Shown: positions 1-10,271, counted from the stretch's first letter. The stretch: DNA of 64,000 nucleotides from Hydrogenophilales bacterium 16-64-40 (GCA_002256995.1 NCGX01000004.1:62001-126000); one strand, 5' to 3'. Notes: generated from the sequence alone by a model not told the origin. Program-made: numbers and translations.

Positions 1-2052
1 ATCTGCGACCAGGGCGGCGAATGCACCCTGCAGGATCTGGCGGTGGGCTACGGCGGCTCGTCGTCGCGCTACCAGGAAATCAAGCGCGTGGTGCGCGAGA
101 AAAACCTCGGCCCGCTGATTGCCACCGACATGACGCGCTGCATCCACTGCAGCCGTTGCGTGCGCTTCGGCCAGGAAATCGCCGGCGTGATGGAACTCGG
201 CATGGCCGGGCGCGGCGAGCATGTCGAAGTGATGCCGTTCCTGGAAAACCAGGTGGCGTCCGAACTGTCCGGCAACGTCATCGACCTGTGCCCGGTCGGC
301 GCGCTGACCAGCAAGCCCTTCCGCTACTCCGCTCGCACCTGGGAGCTGTCGCGCCGCCCCTCGATCAGCCCGCACGACAGCCTCGGTTCCAACCTTGAAG
401 TCCACGTCAAGGACAACAAGGTCATGCGTGTGCTGCCGCGCGAGAACGAGGACGTCAACGAATGCTGGCTGGCCGACCGCGACCGCTTTTCCTATGAGGG
501 CCTCAACACGGCCGAGCGCCTGACCCAGCCGATGGTCAAGCACGAGGGCCAGTGGGTGGAAACCACCTGGCAGGCGGCGCTCGAGCTGGTCGCTAACAAA
601 TTGAAAGCCATTCCGGCCGAGCAGATTGGTGCACTGTCGACGCCCTACCGTCCGGCGGAAGAGCTCTTCCTGCTGCAGAAGCTGATGCGTGGCATGGGCA
701 GCGGCAACGTCGACCACCGTCTGCGGCAGTCGGACTTTTCACTCGACGACAAGGCGCATGGCGGCTTCTGGCTGGGGATGCCCGTGACCTACATGTCGCG
801 CCTGAACCGCATGCTGGTGGTGGGTTCCAATCTGCGCAAGGACCATCCGTTGATGGCCCATCGCATCCGCGAGTCGGTTCGCTGGTCCGGCGAACTCAAC
901 CTCATCAACGCAGCGGAAGACGAATTCCTCGGCAAGGTGCATGCCAAGCGCATCGTCGCGCCGTCACAGCTTGCCGCTGCGCTGGCCGGCGTGTGCCGTG
1001 CGCTGGCCGAACTGAAGAATCTGCCGCTGCCCGTCCTTGCCGCACACGGTGTCGTCGATGACACCGCGAGGAAGATGGCCGCGAGCCTCGCCGGCGGTGA
1101 GACCCGCGCGGTCTTCCTCGGCAACATGGCGCAGCATCATTCCAGCTACGGACAGATACACGCGCTGGCGCAGGAAGTATCGAAGCTTGCCGGCGCGAGT
1201 TTTGGTGTGCTGGGCGAGGCCGCCAACAGCGTCGGGGCGGTGGCGGTTGGCGCGATCCCGGGCTGTGGCCCGCTCGGGCAGCCAGCCGTCAAGGGGCTGA
1301 ACGCGCAGCAGATGCTGGCCAATCCCATGCGTGCCTACCTGCTGCTGGGAGTCGAAGCCGAACTCGATACCCACGACCCGGTGTCGTCGATGGCCAGCAT
1401 CAATGCCGCCGAATTCGTCGTGGTGATGTCGCCCTATAAAGGCAAGTCGCTCGACTACGCCGACGTGCTGTTGCCGATTGCGCCGTGGACCGAAACCTCG
1501 GGCACCTTCATCAATACCGAAGGCCGCGTGCAGAGCTTCAGCGCCGTGGTCAAGCCGATCGGCGAAACCCGCCCGGCGTGGAAGGTGCTGCGCGTGCTGG
1601 GCAACCTGCTGGGACTGGCAGGTTTCGATCACAACGACTCGAAGGACGTGCTGCGCGACGCGATCGGCGATACCCCGACAGGCAACGTGCAGGCCTTCCT
1701 AAATAATGAAGTCAGCGGCGTGACGGTGGCGCCGCCCCAGACGCATGAAGGCCTGGAGCGTGTCGCCGAGGTGCCGATTTACCAGACCGACGCCGTGGTG
1801 CGCCGCTCCCCCTCGCTGCAGATGACCCAGGATGCCGCATTGCCTGTGGCGCGCATGCACAGCCGCCTGATCGCGAAGCTGGGCCTCACGGAAAACGGCC
1901 GCGTCTCGGTGCGCCAGACGGCTTGCGCGCTGACCCTGAAGGTGCAACGTGACGACCTGCTGCCCGATACCTGCGTGCGCATCCCCAGCGGTCATCCGCT
2001 GACCGCGGGTCTGGGCCCGATGTTCGGCCCGATCACGGCGGAGTCGGTCTGA
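1..2052 (+). CDS. nuoG: NADH-quinone oxidoreductase subunit G (5' end missing)
   Basis: Peripheral-arm subunit of respiratory complex I that carries Fe-S clusters passing electrons from NADH toward quinone. The frame is open from the first base, so the start lies upstream and roughly the first 90 residues of a normal 770-residue protein are absent. Visible: the end of the N-terminal ferredoxin-like domain ([12 protein letters not shown]), the [4Fe-4S] motif CIHCSRC at about residue 44, then a long molybdopterin-oxidoreductase-like domain that binds no molybdenum in this family. The stop overlaps the nuoH start (TGATG), indicating translational coupling. Identification is firm from sequence and from operon position. 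Confidence 0.97.
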   Translation: MCDQGGECTLQDLAVGYGGSSSRYQEIKRVVREKNLGPLIATDMTRCIHCSRCVRFGQEIAGVMELGMAGRGEHVEVMPFLENQVASELSGNVIDLCPVGALTSKPFRYSARTWELSRRPSISPHDSLGSNLEVHVKDNKVMRVLPRENEDVNECWLADRDRFSYEGLNTAERLTQPMVKHEGQWVETTWQAALELVANKLKAIPAEQIGALSTPYRPAEELFLLQKLMRGMGSGNVDHRLRQSDFSLDDKAHGGFWLGMPVTYMSRLNRMLVVGSNLRKDHPLMAHRIRESVRWSGELNLINAAEDEFLGKVHAKRIVAPSQLAAALAGVCRALAELKNLPLPVLAAHGVVDDTARKMAASLAGGETRAVFLGNMAQHHSSYGQIHALAQEVSKLAGASFGVLGEAANSVGAVAVGAIPGCGPLGQPAVKGLNAQQMLANPMRAYLLLGVEAELDTHDPVSSMASINAAEFVVVMSPYKGKSLDYADVLLPIAPWTETSGTFINTEGRVQSFSAVVKPIGETRPAWKVLRVLGNLLGLAGFDHNDSKDVLRDAIGDTPTGNVQAFLNNEVSGVTVAPPQTHEGLERVAEVPIYQTDAVVRRSPSLQMTQDAALPVARMHSRLIAKLGLTENGRVSVRQTACALTLKVQRDDLLPDTCVRIPSGHPLTAGLGPMFGPITAESV

Positions 2053-3068
2053 TGGAGAGCGTGGGTATGGACTGGAGCGCCATTCAAACCGTCGCCTGGA
2101 CGCTGATCAAGATCATGGCGCTGGTGATGCCGTTGATGCTGGGCGTCGCCTACCTGACCTATGCGGAACGCAAAGTCATCGGCTGGATGCAGGTGCGCAT
2201 CGGCCCCAATCGCGTGGGCTACCTGGGTCTGCTGCAGCCAATTGCCGACGGCTTGAAGCTGCTGATGAAGGAAATCATCATTCCTGCCGGCGCCAACAAG
2301 AGCCTGTTCATTCTCGGTCCCATCCTCGCCATCGCGCCGGCGCTGGCGGCATGGGCGGTGATTCCGTTCTCCGACACGCTGGTGCTGGCCAACATCAATG
2401 CCGGCCTGCTGTATGTGATGGCGATTACCTCGATGGGCGTCTACGGCGTGATCATCGCGGGCTGGGCGTCCAACTCGAAGTACGCTTTCCTTGGCGCGAT
2501 GCGCTCGGCGGCGCAGATCGTGTCGTATGAAATCGCCATGGGCTTCGCGCTGGTCGGCGTGCTGATGGCGGCGCAAAGCCTCAATCTGATCGACATCGTG
2601 CAGGGCCAGTCGGGCGGGGCTCACCAGTGGTATCTCTGGCCGCTGTTCCCGCTCTTCCTCGTCTACCTGATCTCGGGTGTGGCCGAGACCAACCGCGCGC
2701 CATTCGATGTCGCCGAGGGCGAATCTGAGATCGTCGCCGGTTTCCATGTGGAATATTCCGGCATGGCGTTTGCCGTGTTCTTCCTCGCCGAATACGCCAA
2801 CATTATCCTGGTGGCGACGTTGACGAGCCTGTTGTTCCTCGGCGGCTGGCTGTCTCCGGTCCCCTTCCTGCCCGACAGCATTGTGTGGCTGTTCTTCAAG
2901 ATCGGCTTCGTGCTGTTCCTGTTCCTGTGGTTCCGCGCCACCTTCCCGCGTTATCGCTACGACCAGATCATGCGCCTGGGCTGGAAGGTGTTCATTCCCA
3001 TTACCATCGCCTGGATCGTCGTCGTCGGCGGCATGATGCAGACGCCGTATGGTTATCTCTTCCATTGA
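2052..3068 (+). CDS. nuoH: NADH-quinone oxidoreductase subunit H
   Basis: Membrane subunit at the junction of the complex I arms that forms part of the quinone-binding chamber. The 338 residues match the family length, with about eight hydrophobic helices. Family signatures seen include [20 protein letters not shown] near residue 40 and the acidic loop [22 protein letters not shown] near residue 205, known from the family to line the quinone site. The ATG overlaps the nuoG stop and nuoI follows within 8 bases, as expected inside the nuo operon. Confidence 0.98.
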   Translation: MESVGMDWSAIQTVAWTLIKIMALVMPLMLGVAYLTYAERKVIGWMQVRIGPNRVGYLGLLQPIADGLKLLMKEIIIPAGANKSLFILGPILAIAPALAAWAVIPFSDTLVLANINAGLLYVMAITSMGVYGVIIAGWASNSKYAFLGAMRSAAQIVSYEIAMGFALVGVLMAAQSLNLIDIVQGQSGGAHQWYLWPLFPLFLVYLISGVAETNRAPFDVAEGESEIVAGFHVEYSGMAFAVFFLAEYANIILVATLTSLLFLGGWLSPVPFLPDSIVWLFFKIGFVLFLFLWFRATFPRYRYDQIMRLGWKVFIPITIAWIVVVGGMMQTPYGYLFH

Positions 3069-3075
3069 GCGCGCC

Positions 3076-3564
3076 ATGAAACGGATCACGAATTTCTTCG
3101 GCAGCCTGCTTTTGATCGAGCTGCTGCGCGGCATGATGCTCACCGGGCGGCACCTGTTCGCGCGCAAGATCACGGTGCAGTTCCCCGAAGAGAAAACGCC
3201 GCAGTCGCCGCGCTTTCGCGGCCTGCACGCGCTGCGCCGCTATCCCAACGGCGAGGAGCGCTGCATCGCCTGCAAACTGTGCGAAGCAGTGTGCCCGGCG
3301 CTGGCCATCACCATCGAGTCGGAGAAGCGCGATGACGGCACCCGCCGCACCACACGCTATGACATCGATCTCACCAAGTGCATCTTCTGCGGCTTTTGCG
3401 AGGAATCCTGCCCGGTCGATTCCATCGTCGAAACTCGCATCCTCGAATACCACGGCGAAAAACGCGGCGACCTCTACTACACCAAGCCTATGCTGCTCGC
3501 CATCGGCGACCGCTACGAAGAACAGATCGCGAAAGACCGCGCGACCGACGCGAAGTACCGCTGA
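3076..3564 (+). CDS. nuoI: NADH-quinone oxidoreductase subunit I
   Basis: Peripheral-arm ferredoxin-like subunit that carries clusters N6a and N6b and delivers electrons close to the quinone site. Two classic 4Fe-4S motifs are visible: [12 protein letters not shown] near residue 60 and [14 protein letters not shown] near residue 99. I chose the ATG at 3076 (MKRITNFF) rather than an in-frame GTG 27 bases upstream, because the 162-residue product has the usual betaproteobacterial length and N-terminus. It lies 7 bases after nuoH and 24 bases before the chosen nuoJ start. Confidence 0.97.
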   Translation: MKRITNFFGSLLLIELLRGMMLTGRHLFARKITVQFPEEKTPQSPRFRGLHALRRYPNGEERCIACKLCEAVCPALAITIESEKRDDGTRRTTRYDIDLTKCIFCGFCEESCPVDSIVETRILEYHGEKRGDLYYTKPMLLAIGDRYEEQIAKDRATDAKYR

Positions 3565-3588
3565 CGCCGAGCCTTGATCACAACAGAC

Positions 3589-4215
3589 ATGACCTATACG
3601 ACCGCGATTTTCTATTTTTTCGCCGCTATCCTGGTGTTTGCCGGGCTGCGCGTGATCACCGCGCGCAACCCGGTGCACGCAGCCCTTTTCCTGGTGCTGG
3701 CATTCTTCACCGCGGCCGGCCTGTGGATACTGCTGGAGGCCGAATTCCTCGCCATCACCCTGGTGCTGGTCTATGTCGGCGCGGTGATGGTGCTGTTCCT
3801 GTTCGTGGTGATGATGCTCGACATCAACCTGGACAAACTGCGCGAAGGCTTCTGGGATTACCTGCCGATCGCGGGATTCGTCTCGGTCTTGCTGATGATC
3901 GAAATGGCACTGATCCTCGGCAGCCGCCACTTCGGGCTCGATGTGATGGCCACGCCCGAGCCGCACCCGGCGGATTACAGCAACACCAAGGAGCTTGGGC
4001 GGCTGCTGTATTCCGACTACGTCTACGCGTTCGAGCTGGCCGCGGTGATCCTGCTGGTGGCGATCGTCGCCGCCATCGCCCTGACGCTGCGCCGCCGCAA
4101 GGACAGCAAGTACATCGACCCCGCCGAGCAGGTGAAGGTCAAGCGCAATGACCGGCTGCGCATCATCAAAATGAAAGCCACGCAGAAACCGGGCGCAGGG
4201 GAGGGCGGCGCATGA
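3589..4215 (+). CDS. nuoJ: NADH-quinone oxidoreductase subunit J
   Basis: Membrane-arm subunit of complex I whose third helix is linked in this family to coupling quinone reduction to proton pumping. It has about five hydrophobic helices, with the conserved stretch [20 protein letters not shown] near residue 50. The chosen start is ATG 3589 ([11 protein letters not shown]), giving 208 residues; a TTG at 3574 would add five residues and cannot be excluded, since neither start has a clear ribosome binding site. The C-terminal tail after the last helix is long and basic. The stop overlaps nuoK by four bases (ATGA). Confidence 0.95.
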   Translation: MTYTTAIFYFFAAILVFAGLRVITARNPVHAALFLVLAFFTAAGLWILLEAEFLAITLVLVYVGAVMVLFLFVVMMLDINLDKLREGFWDYLPIAGFVSVLLMIEMALILGSRHFGLDVMATPEPHPADYSNTKELGRLLYSDYVYAFELAAVILLVAIVAAIALTLRRRKDSKYIDPAEQVKVKRNDRLRIIKMKATQKPGAGEGGA

Positions 4216-4517
4216 TTTCCTTATCGCATTACCTGGTGCTGGGCGGCATCCTGTTTGCCATCAGCGTGCTGGGTATTTTCCTAAACCGCAAGAACGTGAT
4301 CATCATCTTGATGGCGATCGAACTGATGCTGTTGGCGGTGAACATAAACTTCATCGCGTTTTCGCATTATCTGGGCGACATCCACGGCCAGATCTTCGTC
4401 TTCTTCATCCTGACCGTTGCCGCGGCGGAATCCGCCATCGGCCTGGCGATCCTGGTGGTGCTGTTCCGCAACCTGCATACCATCAACGTCGATGACCTCG
4501 ACCATCTGAAAGGCTGA
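4212..4517 (+). CDS. nuoK: NADH-quinone oxidoreductase subunit K
   Basis: Small MrpC-like membrane subunit of complex I. The 101 residues form three transmembrane helices and match the family length exactly. The conserved glutamates of helices 2 and 3, known to take part in proton translocation, are visible in IELMLLAVN and [13 protein letters not shown]. The start overlaps the nuoJ stop (ATGA) and the stop overlaps the nuoL start (TGATG), so the three genes are translationally coupled. Confidence 0.98.
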   Translation: MISLSHYLVLGGILFAISVLGIFLNRKNVIIILMAIELMLLAVNINFIAFSHYLGDIHGQIFVFFILTVAAAESAIGLAILVVLFRNLHTINVDDLDHLKG

Positions 4518-6544
4518 TGACGATGGACATGCAGATGCTCTATCTGATCGTGCCGCTTGCGCCCTTGTTCGGCGCGATCGTCGCTGGCCTGTTCGGCAAG
4601 CTGGTCGGCCGCACCGGCGCCCATGTCGTCACCATCGCCGGCGTGGCAGTGTCACTGATCGCCTCGGTGCTGGTGTTTCAGGACGTGCTCGCCGGCCACA
4701 CTTTCAACGGCACCGTCTACACCTGGATGGTGCTGGGCGACCTGCGTTTCGAGGTCGGTTTCCTGATCGATGCGCTGACGGTCATGATGATGCTGGTCGT
4801 CACCTTCGTCTCGCTGATGGTGCACATCTACACCATCGGCTACATGCAGGACGATCCGGGCTACCAGCGCTTCTTCAGCTACATCTCGCTGTTCACCTTC
4901 TCGATGCTCATGCTGGTGATGAGCAACAACTTTCTGCAGTTGTTCTTCGGCTGGGAAGCGGTCGGCCTGGTGTCGTATCTGCTGATCGGCTTCTGGTATA
5001 CACGGGAGACCGCGATCTACGCCAACCTCAAGGCCTTCCTGGTCAACCGCGTGGGCGACTTCGGCTTCATCCTCGGCATCGGCCTGGTGCTCGCCCATTT
5101 CGGCTCGCTCGACTACGCCGCCGTGTTCGCCATGGCGCCGTCGCTCGCCAACGAAACCATCACGCTGTGGCCCGACGCGCCGTGGATGCTGATGACGGTG
5201 ATCGGCATCCTCCTGTTCATCGGCGCAATGGGCAAATCGGCGCAGTTCCCGCTGCACGTCTGGCTGCCCGATTCGATGGAAGGCCCGACGCCGATTTCCG
5301 CGCTGATCCACGCGGCAACGATGGTAACCGCCGGCATCTTCATGGTCGCGCGCATGTCGCCGCTCTACGAGCTGTCCGACGTGGCGCTGTCCTTCATCAT
5401 GGTGATCGGCGCGATCACCGCGCTGTTCATGGGCTTTCTTGGTATCGTGCAGAACGATATCAAGCGCGTGGTGGCGTATTCCACCTTGTCGCAGCTGGGC
5501 TACATGACGGTCGCGCTCGGCGCCTCGGCCTACTCGGTCGCAGTGTTCCACCTGATGACGCACGCCTTCTTCAAGGCGCTGCTGTTCCTTGCCGCAGGCA
5601 GCGTCATCATCGCCATGCACCACAACCAGGACATCCGCTACATGGGCGGCCTGAAAAAGTACATGCCGATCACCTGGGTCACCTCCCTGATCGGTTCGCT
5701 GGCGCTGATCGGCACCCCCTTCCTGTCGGGCTTCTATTCCAAGGAATCCATCATCGAGGCGGTCAAGCTGTCGCACCTGCCGGTGGCCGACCTCGCCTAC
5801 TGGGCCGTGCTGATCGGCGTGTTTGTCACTGCCTTCTATTCCTTTCGCATGTATTTCCTGGTGTTCCATGGCAAGGAGCGCTTCCATCAGGGGCACACCC
5901 ACGGCAACGAGCCCGACGCGCACCACGATGAGCACCACGATGAGCACCACGATGAGCACCACGGTGGCAAGCCGCACGAAACCCCATGGGTCATCACTGG
6001 ACCCTTGCTCGCGCTGGCGCTGCCTTCGCTGGCGATTGGCTACATGACAATCGAGCCCATGCTGTTCGGCGACTTTTTCGGCAGCGCGATCTACGTCGCC
6101 GACCGCCATCCGGTGATGCACGAACTCAACCTGCATTTCCACGGCGCGGCGGCGATGGGGCTGCACGCGGTGATGACGCTGCCGTTCTGGCTGGCGGTGG
6201 CGGGGGTGGCGCTGGCGGCGTTCTTCTATCTCAAGCGTCCGGATATCCCCGCAGCCATTGCGCAGCGCTTCAAGTTCCTGCACCAGATGCTGCTCAACAA
6301 ATACTGGTTCGACGAACTCTACAGCTGGGTGTTCGCCAAGGGGGCGCGTGCGCTGGGCGCCAGCCTGTGGCGGCGTGGCGACCAAGGGATGATCGATGGC
6401 TTTTTCGTAGGCGGCACGGTACACCTGGTCGATCGCCTGTCGCGCTTGGCCAAGGCCTTCCAGTCCGGCTACATCTACCACTACGCGTTTGCCATGCTGA
6501 TCGGGGTATTCGCCCTGGTGACCTGGTTCGCGCGGCTCAACTAA
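4517..6544 (+). CDS. nuoL: NADH-quinone oxidoreductase subunit L
   Basis: The distal antiporter-like proton pump of complex I, 675 residues, with about 16 transmembrane helices plus the long lateral amphipathic helix at the C-terminus. Antiporter-family motifs are clear (FFGWEAVGLVSYLLIGFW; HAATMVTAGIFMVAR). One odd feature is a histidine/aspartate-rich cytoplasmic loop near residue 470, coded by four tandem 12-base units at 5921-5968; such His-rich insertions occur variably in NuoL. The start overlaps nuoK; an ATG two codons later is also possible. Confidence 0.97.
   Translation: MTMDMQMLYLIVPLAPLFGAIVAGLFGKLVGRTGAHVVTIAGVAVSLIASVLVFQDVLAGHTFNGTVYTWMVLGDLRFEVGFLIDALTVMMMLVVTFVSLMVHIYTIGYMQDDPGYQRFFSYISLFTFSMLMLVMSNNFLQLFFGWEAVGLVSYLLIGFWYTRETAIYANLKAFLVNRVGDFGFILGIGLVLAHFGSLDYAAVFAMAPSLANETITLWPDAPWMLMTVIGILLFIGAMGKSAQFPLHVWLPDSMEGPTPISALIHAATMVTAGIFMVARMSPLYELSDVALSFIMVIGAITALFMGFLGIVQNDIKRVVAYSTLSQLGYMTVALGASAYSVAVFHLMTHAFFKALLFLAAGSVIIAMHHNQDIRYMGGLKKYMPITWVTSLIGSLALIGTPFLSGFYSKESIIEAVKLSHLPVADLAYWAVLIGVFVTAFYSFRMYFLVFHGKERFHQGHTHGNEPDAHHDEHHDEHHDEHHGGKPHETPWVITGPLLALALPSLAIGYMTIEPMLFGDFFGSAIYVADRHPVMHELNLHFHGAAAMGLHAVMTLPFWLAVAGVALAAFFYLKRPDIPAAIAQRFKFLHQMLLNKYWFDELYSWVFAKGARALGASLWRRGDQGMIDGFFVGGTVHLVDRLSRLAKAFQSGYIYHYAFAMLIGVFALVTWFARLN
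5921..5968 (+). repeat. Four tandem 12-base units inside nuoL coding a His/Asp-rich loop
   Basis: Three identical units of CACCACGATGAG are followed by a fourth changed unit (CACCACGGTGGC). Each unit codes His-His-Asp-Glu, so copy number changes keep the frame and lengthen or shorten a metal-binding-like loop between transmembrane segments. Confidence 0.95.
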
Positions 6545-6556
6545 AAAACAATACCC

Positions 6557-8041
6557 ATGTTCGGACAGTCGATCCTCTCTCTCGTCATCTGGGTCCCGAT
6601 TCTGGCCGGGGTGGCGGTGCTCGCCACCGGCTCCGACCGCAATGCGGCGCTCGCCCGCTGGGTCGCGCTGGCCGGCGCCCTGCTCGGATTCATTGTCGCG
6701 ATCCCGCTGGTCACCGGCTTCGACACCGGCACCTCGGCGATGCAGTTCGTCGAACTGGCGGCCTGGATTCCGGCGTTCAACATCCACTACCACCTGGGCG
6801 TCGACGGCATCTCGATGCCGTTGATCCTGCTGAACAGCTTCATCACCGTGCTGGTGGTGATCGCCGGCTGGCAGGTGATCCAGGACAAGGTCGCGCAGTA
6901 CATGGCGGCCTTCCTCATCATGTCCGGCCTCATCAACGGGGTATTCGCCTCGCTCGACGGCATCCTGTTCTATGTCTTCTTCGAAGGCATGTTGATTCCG
7001 CTGTACCTGATCGTCGGCGTGTGGGGTGGGCCGAACCGCGTCTACGCCGCGTTCAAGTTCTTCCTCTACACCCTGCTCGGTTCGCTGCTGATGCTGGTGT
7101 CGATGATTTATCTGTATTTCCAGTCGGGCGGCAGCTTCGACATCCAGACCTGGCACGCCACCACGCTCGGCATGCCGGCGCAGACGCTGATGTTCTTCGC
7201 CTTCCTGCTCGCGTTCGGCGTCAAGGTGCCAATGTGGCCGGTGCACACCTGGCTGCCCGACGCCCACGTCGAGGCGCCCACCGGCGGCTCGGTGGTGCTG
7301 GCGGCGGTCACATTGAAAGTCGGCGCCTACGGTTTTTTGCGTTTCATCCTGCCGATACTGCCGGATGCCAGTGCGGAATACGCCTGGCTCGTCATTGCCC
7401 TGTCGCTGATCGCCGTCGCCTACATCGGCCTGGTCGCGCTGGCGCAGTCCGACATGAAGAAGCTCATCGCCTATTCGTCGATTGCGCACATGGGCTTCGT
7501 CACCCTCGGCTTCTTCATGTTCAGCCCGCTTGGGATCGAAGGCGGCCTGGTGCAGATGATCTCGCACGGCTTCGTCTCGGCGGCGCTGTTCCTCTGCATC
7601 GGCGTCATGTACGACCGCCTGCATTCGCGCCAGATCAAGGACTACGGCGGCTTGGTCAACAGGATGCCGCTGTTCGCCGCCTTTTTCATGCTGTTCGCCA
7701 TGGCCAACGCCGGCCTGCCCGCCACCAGCGGCTTCGTCGGCGAGTTCATGGTCATCATGGCCGCAGCGAAGGTCAATTTCTGGTTCGCCTTCGTCGCCGC
7801 CACCACGCTGATCCTCGGCGCGGCCTACACGCTGTGGATGTACAAGCGCGTCGTGTTCGGCGAGGTCACCAACCCGCGCGTCGAGGAATTGACCGACATC
7901 AACCCGCGCGAAATCCTGCTGCTCGGCGCGCTCGTCGTCTGCGTGCTGGCCATGGGCCTGTATCCCAAGCCGTTCACCGACGTCATGCACGTGTCGGTGG
8001 TCGACCTGTTGGCGCACGTCGCCCAAAGCAAACTGCCTTAA
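6557..8041 (+). CDS. nuoM: NADH-quinone oxidoreductase subunit M
   Basis: The second antiporter-like proton-pumping subunit of complex I, 494 residues with about 14 transmembrane helices. Visible family motifs include the helix-5 glutamate segment FYVFFEGMLIPLYLIVGVWGG, the VHTWLPDAHVEAPTGGSV loop and the lysine-bearing DMKKLIAYSSIAHMG. It begins 12 bases after nuoL and ends 9 bases before nuoN, inside the same operon. Confidence 0.98.
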   Translation: MFGQSILSLVIWVPILAGVAVLATGSDRNAALARWVALAGALLGFIVAIPLVTGFDTGTSAMQFVELAAWIPAFNIHYHLGVDGISMPLILLNSFITVLVVIAGWQVIQDKVAQYMAAFLIMSGLINGVFASLDGILFYVFFEGMLIPLYLIVGVWGGPNRVYAAFKFFLYTLLGSLLMLVSMIYLYFQSGGSFDIQTWHATTLGMPAQTLMFFAFLLAFGVKVPMWPVHTWLPDAHVEAPTGGSVVLAAVTLKVGAYGFLRFILPILPDASAEYAWLVIALSLIAVAYIGLVALAQSDMKKLIAYSSIAHMGFVTLGFFMFSPLGIEGGLVQMISHGFVSAALFLCIGVMYDRLHSRQIKDYGGLVNRMPLFAAFFMLFAMANAGLPATSGFVGEFMVIMAAAKVNFWFAFVAATTLILGAAYTLWMYKRVVFGEVTNPRVEELTDINPREILLLGALVVCVLAMGLYPKPFTDVMHVSVVDLLAHVAQSKLP

Positions 8042-8050
8042 GGTTCCCAG

Positions 8051-9496
8051 ATGAGCGACTTCCTCACGCAATTCGCCCCCGCACTACCCGAGATTTTCGT
8101 GCTGGCGATGGTCTCGCTGATCCTGGTGATCGACGCCGCCGTCGGCGACAGCAAGCGCTACCTCGCCTACGTGCTGTCGCTCGCCACCGTGGCTGGCGCG
8201 GCTGTCCTCACCGTGCGCGATTTCTCCACCATGCCGGTGCTGGCGTTGGGTGGCCTCTTCATCGACGATCCGCTGGCGGACGTGCTGAAGCTGTTCCTTT
8301 ACCTGACTGTCGCGATGGTGCTGGTGTATTCGCGCGACTACTTGCGGCAGCGCGGGCTTTACAAGGGCGAATTCTTCGTGCTGGCGCTGTTCGCGCTCCT
8401 GGGCATGATGGTGATGGTATCGGCCAGCCACTTTCTCACCCTGTATCTCGGCCTCGAACTGCTGTCCTTGTCGCTCTATGCCATGGTCGCGCTGCAACGC
8501 GATTCCAGCGTGGCGACCGAGGCCGCGATGAAGTATTTCGTGCTGGGCGCGCTGGCGTCGGGCATGCTGCTCTACGGCATGTCGATGATCTATGGCGTCA
8601 CCGGCACGCTGGCGCTGGCCGACATCGCACAGATCCTGGCCGACGGCACCGACCTGCGCATCCCGCTGGTGTTCGGCATCGTCTTCATCGTTGCAGGACT
8701 CGCGTTCAAGCTCGGCGCGGTGCCTTTCCACATGTGGGTGCCCGACGTCTACCACGGCGCGCCGACCGCAGTGACGCTGTTCATCGGCTCCGCGCCCAAG
8801 ATCGCCGCCTTCGCCTTTGTCGTGCGCATCCTCGGCCAGGGCCTGGAATCACAGGTCGCCGAATGGCGCGACATGCTGGTGATCCTGGCGGTGCTGTCGA
8901 TGGCGGTCGGCAACATCGCGGCGATCGCGCAAACCAACCTCAAGCGCATGCTGGCCTATTCGACGATCTCGCACATGGGCTTCATGTTGCTGGGCATCCT
9001 GGCCGGCTCGCAGAACGGCTACGGCAGCGCGATGTTCTATGTGCTGGTGTATACGCTGATGAGCCTGGGTAGCTTCGGCATGATCCTGCTGCTGTCCCGT
9101 GCCGGCTTCGAGGCCGACAAGCTTGACGACTTCAAGGGCCTTAACCGTCGCAGCCCGTGGCTCGCCTTTATGATGTTGCTGCTGATGTTTTCCATGGCGG
9201 GGGTGCCGCCGACGGTCGGCTTCTACGCCAAGCTGGCGGTGCTGCAAGCCGCGGTCGAGATCGGCTACGTGTGGCTGGCGGTGGCCGCCGTGTTGTTCTC
9301 GCTGATCGGCGCGTTCTACTATCTGCGCATCGTCAAGCTGATGTATTTCGATACCCCGCACGACACCAGCCCGATTGCCGGCAGCGCCGATTCCCGTGTC
9401 ATCATGTCGGCCAATGGCCTGGCCGTGCTGGCGCTCGGCATCCTGCCGCAGCCGTTGATGGCGGTGTGCGTGTACGCCATCGACGCGTCATTCTGA
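8051..9496 (+). CDS. nuoN: NADH-quinone oxidoreductase subunit N
   Basis: The third antiporter-like proton-pumping subunit of complex I, 481 residues with about 14 hydrophobic helices. Recognisable stretches are [34 protein letters not shown] and [20 protein letters not shown]. It closes the nuo set; a strong hairpin and then a DUF2818 gene follow, an arrangement I know from other betaproteobacteria. Confidence 0.98.
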   Translation: MSDFLTQFAPALPEIFVLAMVSLILVIDAAVGDSKRYLAYVLSLATVAGAAVLTVRDFSTMPVLALGGLFIDDPLADVLKLFLYLTVAMVLVYSRDYLRQRGLYKGEFFVLALFALLGMMVMVSASHFLTLYLGLELLSLSLYAMVALQRDSSVATEAAMKYFVLGALASGMLLYGMSMIYGVTGTLALADIAQILADGTDLRIPLVFGIVFIVAGLAFKLGAVPFHMWVPDVYHGAPTAVTLFIGSAPKIAAFAFVVRILGQGLESQVAEWRDMLVILAVLSMAVGNIAAIAQTNLKRMLAYSTISHMGFMLLGILAGSQNGYGSAMFYVLVYTLMSLGSFGMILLLSRAGFEADKLDDFKGLNRRSPWLAFMMLLLMFSMAGVPPTVGFYAKLAVLQAAVEIGYVWLAVAAVLFSLIGAFYYLRIVKLMYFDTPHDTSPIAGSADSRVIMSANGLAVLALGILPQPLMAVCVYAIDASF

Positions 9497-9505
9497 ACCA
9501 AACCC

Positions 9506-9529
9506 TGCTGGAGCAGGTCTGCTCCAGCA
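9506..9529 (+). other. Perfect 10-base-pair hairpin after nuoN
   Basis: TGCTGGAGCA pairs perfectly with TGCTCCAGCA around a GGTC loop, 10 bases after the nuoN stop and 22 bases before the DUF2818 start. No thymine run follows directly, so it may be a processing or partial termination signal that lowers expression of the next genes. The stem is seen in the sequence; the role is inference. Confidence 0.6.
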
Positions 9530-9551
9530 TCACCTGCTTTTCGGATCCCTC

Positions 9552-9854
9552 GTGAATTTTTCCACTACCCTGCTGCTGATTCTGGCGTTCATCGCCGCCA
9601 ACCTGCCGTTCCTGTTCGGGCGCATCTTCTTCATCGTCAAACCGAAAACCGGCAGCAAGTCCTTTGCCTGGCGGTTGCTGGAACTGGTCGTGCTGTTTTT
9701 TGTGGTCGGCGGCATCGGGCTGCTGCTGGAAGGCAAGCTCGGCACCATCCACAAGCAGAACTGGGAGTTCTATGCGGTCAACGCATCGCTGTTCGTGGTG
9801 TTTGCCTATCCCGGCTTTGTCTATCGTTATCTGTGGCGCCGGCGTGGGGCGTAA
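9552..9854 (+). CDS. DUF2818 family membrane protein
   Basis: A small integral membrane protein of 100 residues with three hydrophobic helices, starting at GTG (VNFSTTLLLILAFIAANLPF). It matches what I know of DUF2818, which sits directly after nuoN in many betaproteobacteria. Its role is not established; position suggests a complex I accessory or assembly factor. No catalytic motif is visible. The C-terminus is basic (YLWRRRGA), consistent with a cytoplasmic tail. It lies 5 bases before the S4-domain gene. Confidence 0.85.
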   Translation: MNFSTTLLLILAFIAANLPFLFGRIFFIVKPKTGSKSFAWRLLELVVLFFVVGGIGLLLEGKLGTIHKQNWEFYAVNASLFVVFAYPGFVYRYLWRRRGA

Positions 9855-9859
9855 GCGGC

Positions 9860-10078
9860 ATGGACACCATTGAATTCACGCTGCGCGGAGAACACGTCGC
9901 GCTCTGCGACCTGCTCAAACTCACTGGCATCGCCGGTAGCGGCGGGCAAGGCAAGCTCATGATTGCCAACGGCGAAGTTACCGTTGACGGCCAGCCAGAA
10001 AGTCGCAAGACCGCGAAAATTCGGGCCAATCAGACGGTGAAGTGCCTTGGACAGACGGTTCGGGTTGTGGCGGGCTGA
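9860..10078 (+). CDS. S4-domain RNA-binding protein, YbcJ-like
   Basis: A 72-residue protein made almost wholly of an S4 fold: LCDLLKLTGIAGSGGQGK followed by GEVTVDGQPESRKTAKIR and a terminal KCLGQTVRVV strand. This matches the YbcJ family of small RNA-binding proteins thought to act on ribosomal or transfer RNA. I chose ATG 9860 (MDTIEFTLRG) over an upstream GTG at 9833 because the former gives the family length and does not overlap DUF2818. It is the last gene of the plus-strand group before the convergent mutS. Confidence 0.85.
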   Translation: MDTIEFTLRGEHVALCDLLKLTGIAGSGGQGKLMIANGEVTVDGQPESRKTAKIRANQTVKCLGQTVRVVAG

Positions 10079-10183
10079 ACGTCCAGAGCCGGAACGATTC
10101 CGCTTAAAGAAAGAAGTCGAGGCCGAGTTCGCTGCTGTCCAGGCGCAGGGATTTCATGGTGCCGTCTCCGTCAAAGATTTCAA

Positions 10184-10271
10184 CGCGCCTGCCTTCATAA
10201 ATACACCTTCAGCGCGCCAGACCTTCATAAATGCGCCTTCAGCGCGCCTGCCTTCATAAATGCGCCTTCAG
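10184..10271. repeat. Three tandem copies of a 29-30 base unit overlapping the mutS 3' end
   Basis: Units at 10184-10212, 10213-10242 and 10243-10271 share a core reading CGCGCCTGCCTTCATAAATG with few changes. The third copy contains the last codons and stop of mutS, so the array looks like a duplication of the mutS end into the convergent intergenic space. On the minus strand each unit has an overlapping stop/start (TTTATGA), giving tiny minigenes. Confidence 0.9.

Noticed and set aside
4652..8071. A 1139-codon open frame antisense to nuoL, nuoM and nuoN
   Set aside because: It is a by-product of high GC codon use on the other strand. Its protein is His/Gln/Arg-rich with no fold, while the sense genes are certain.
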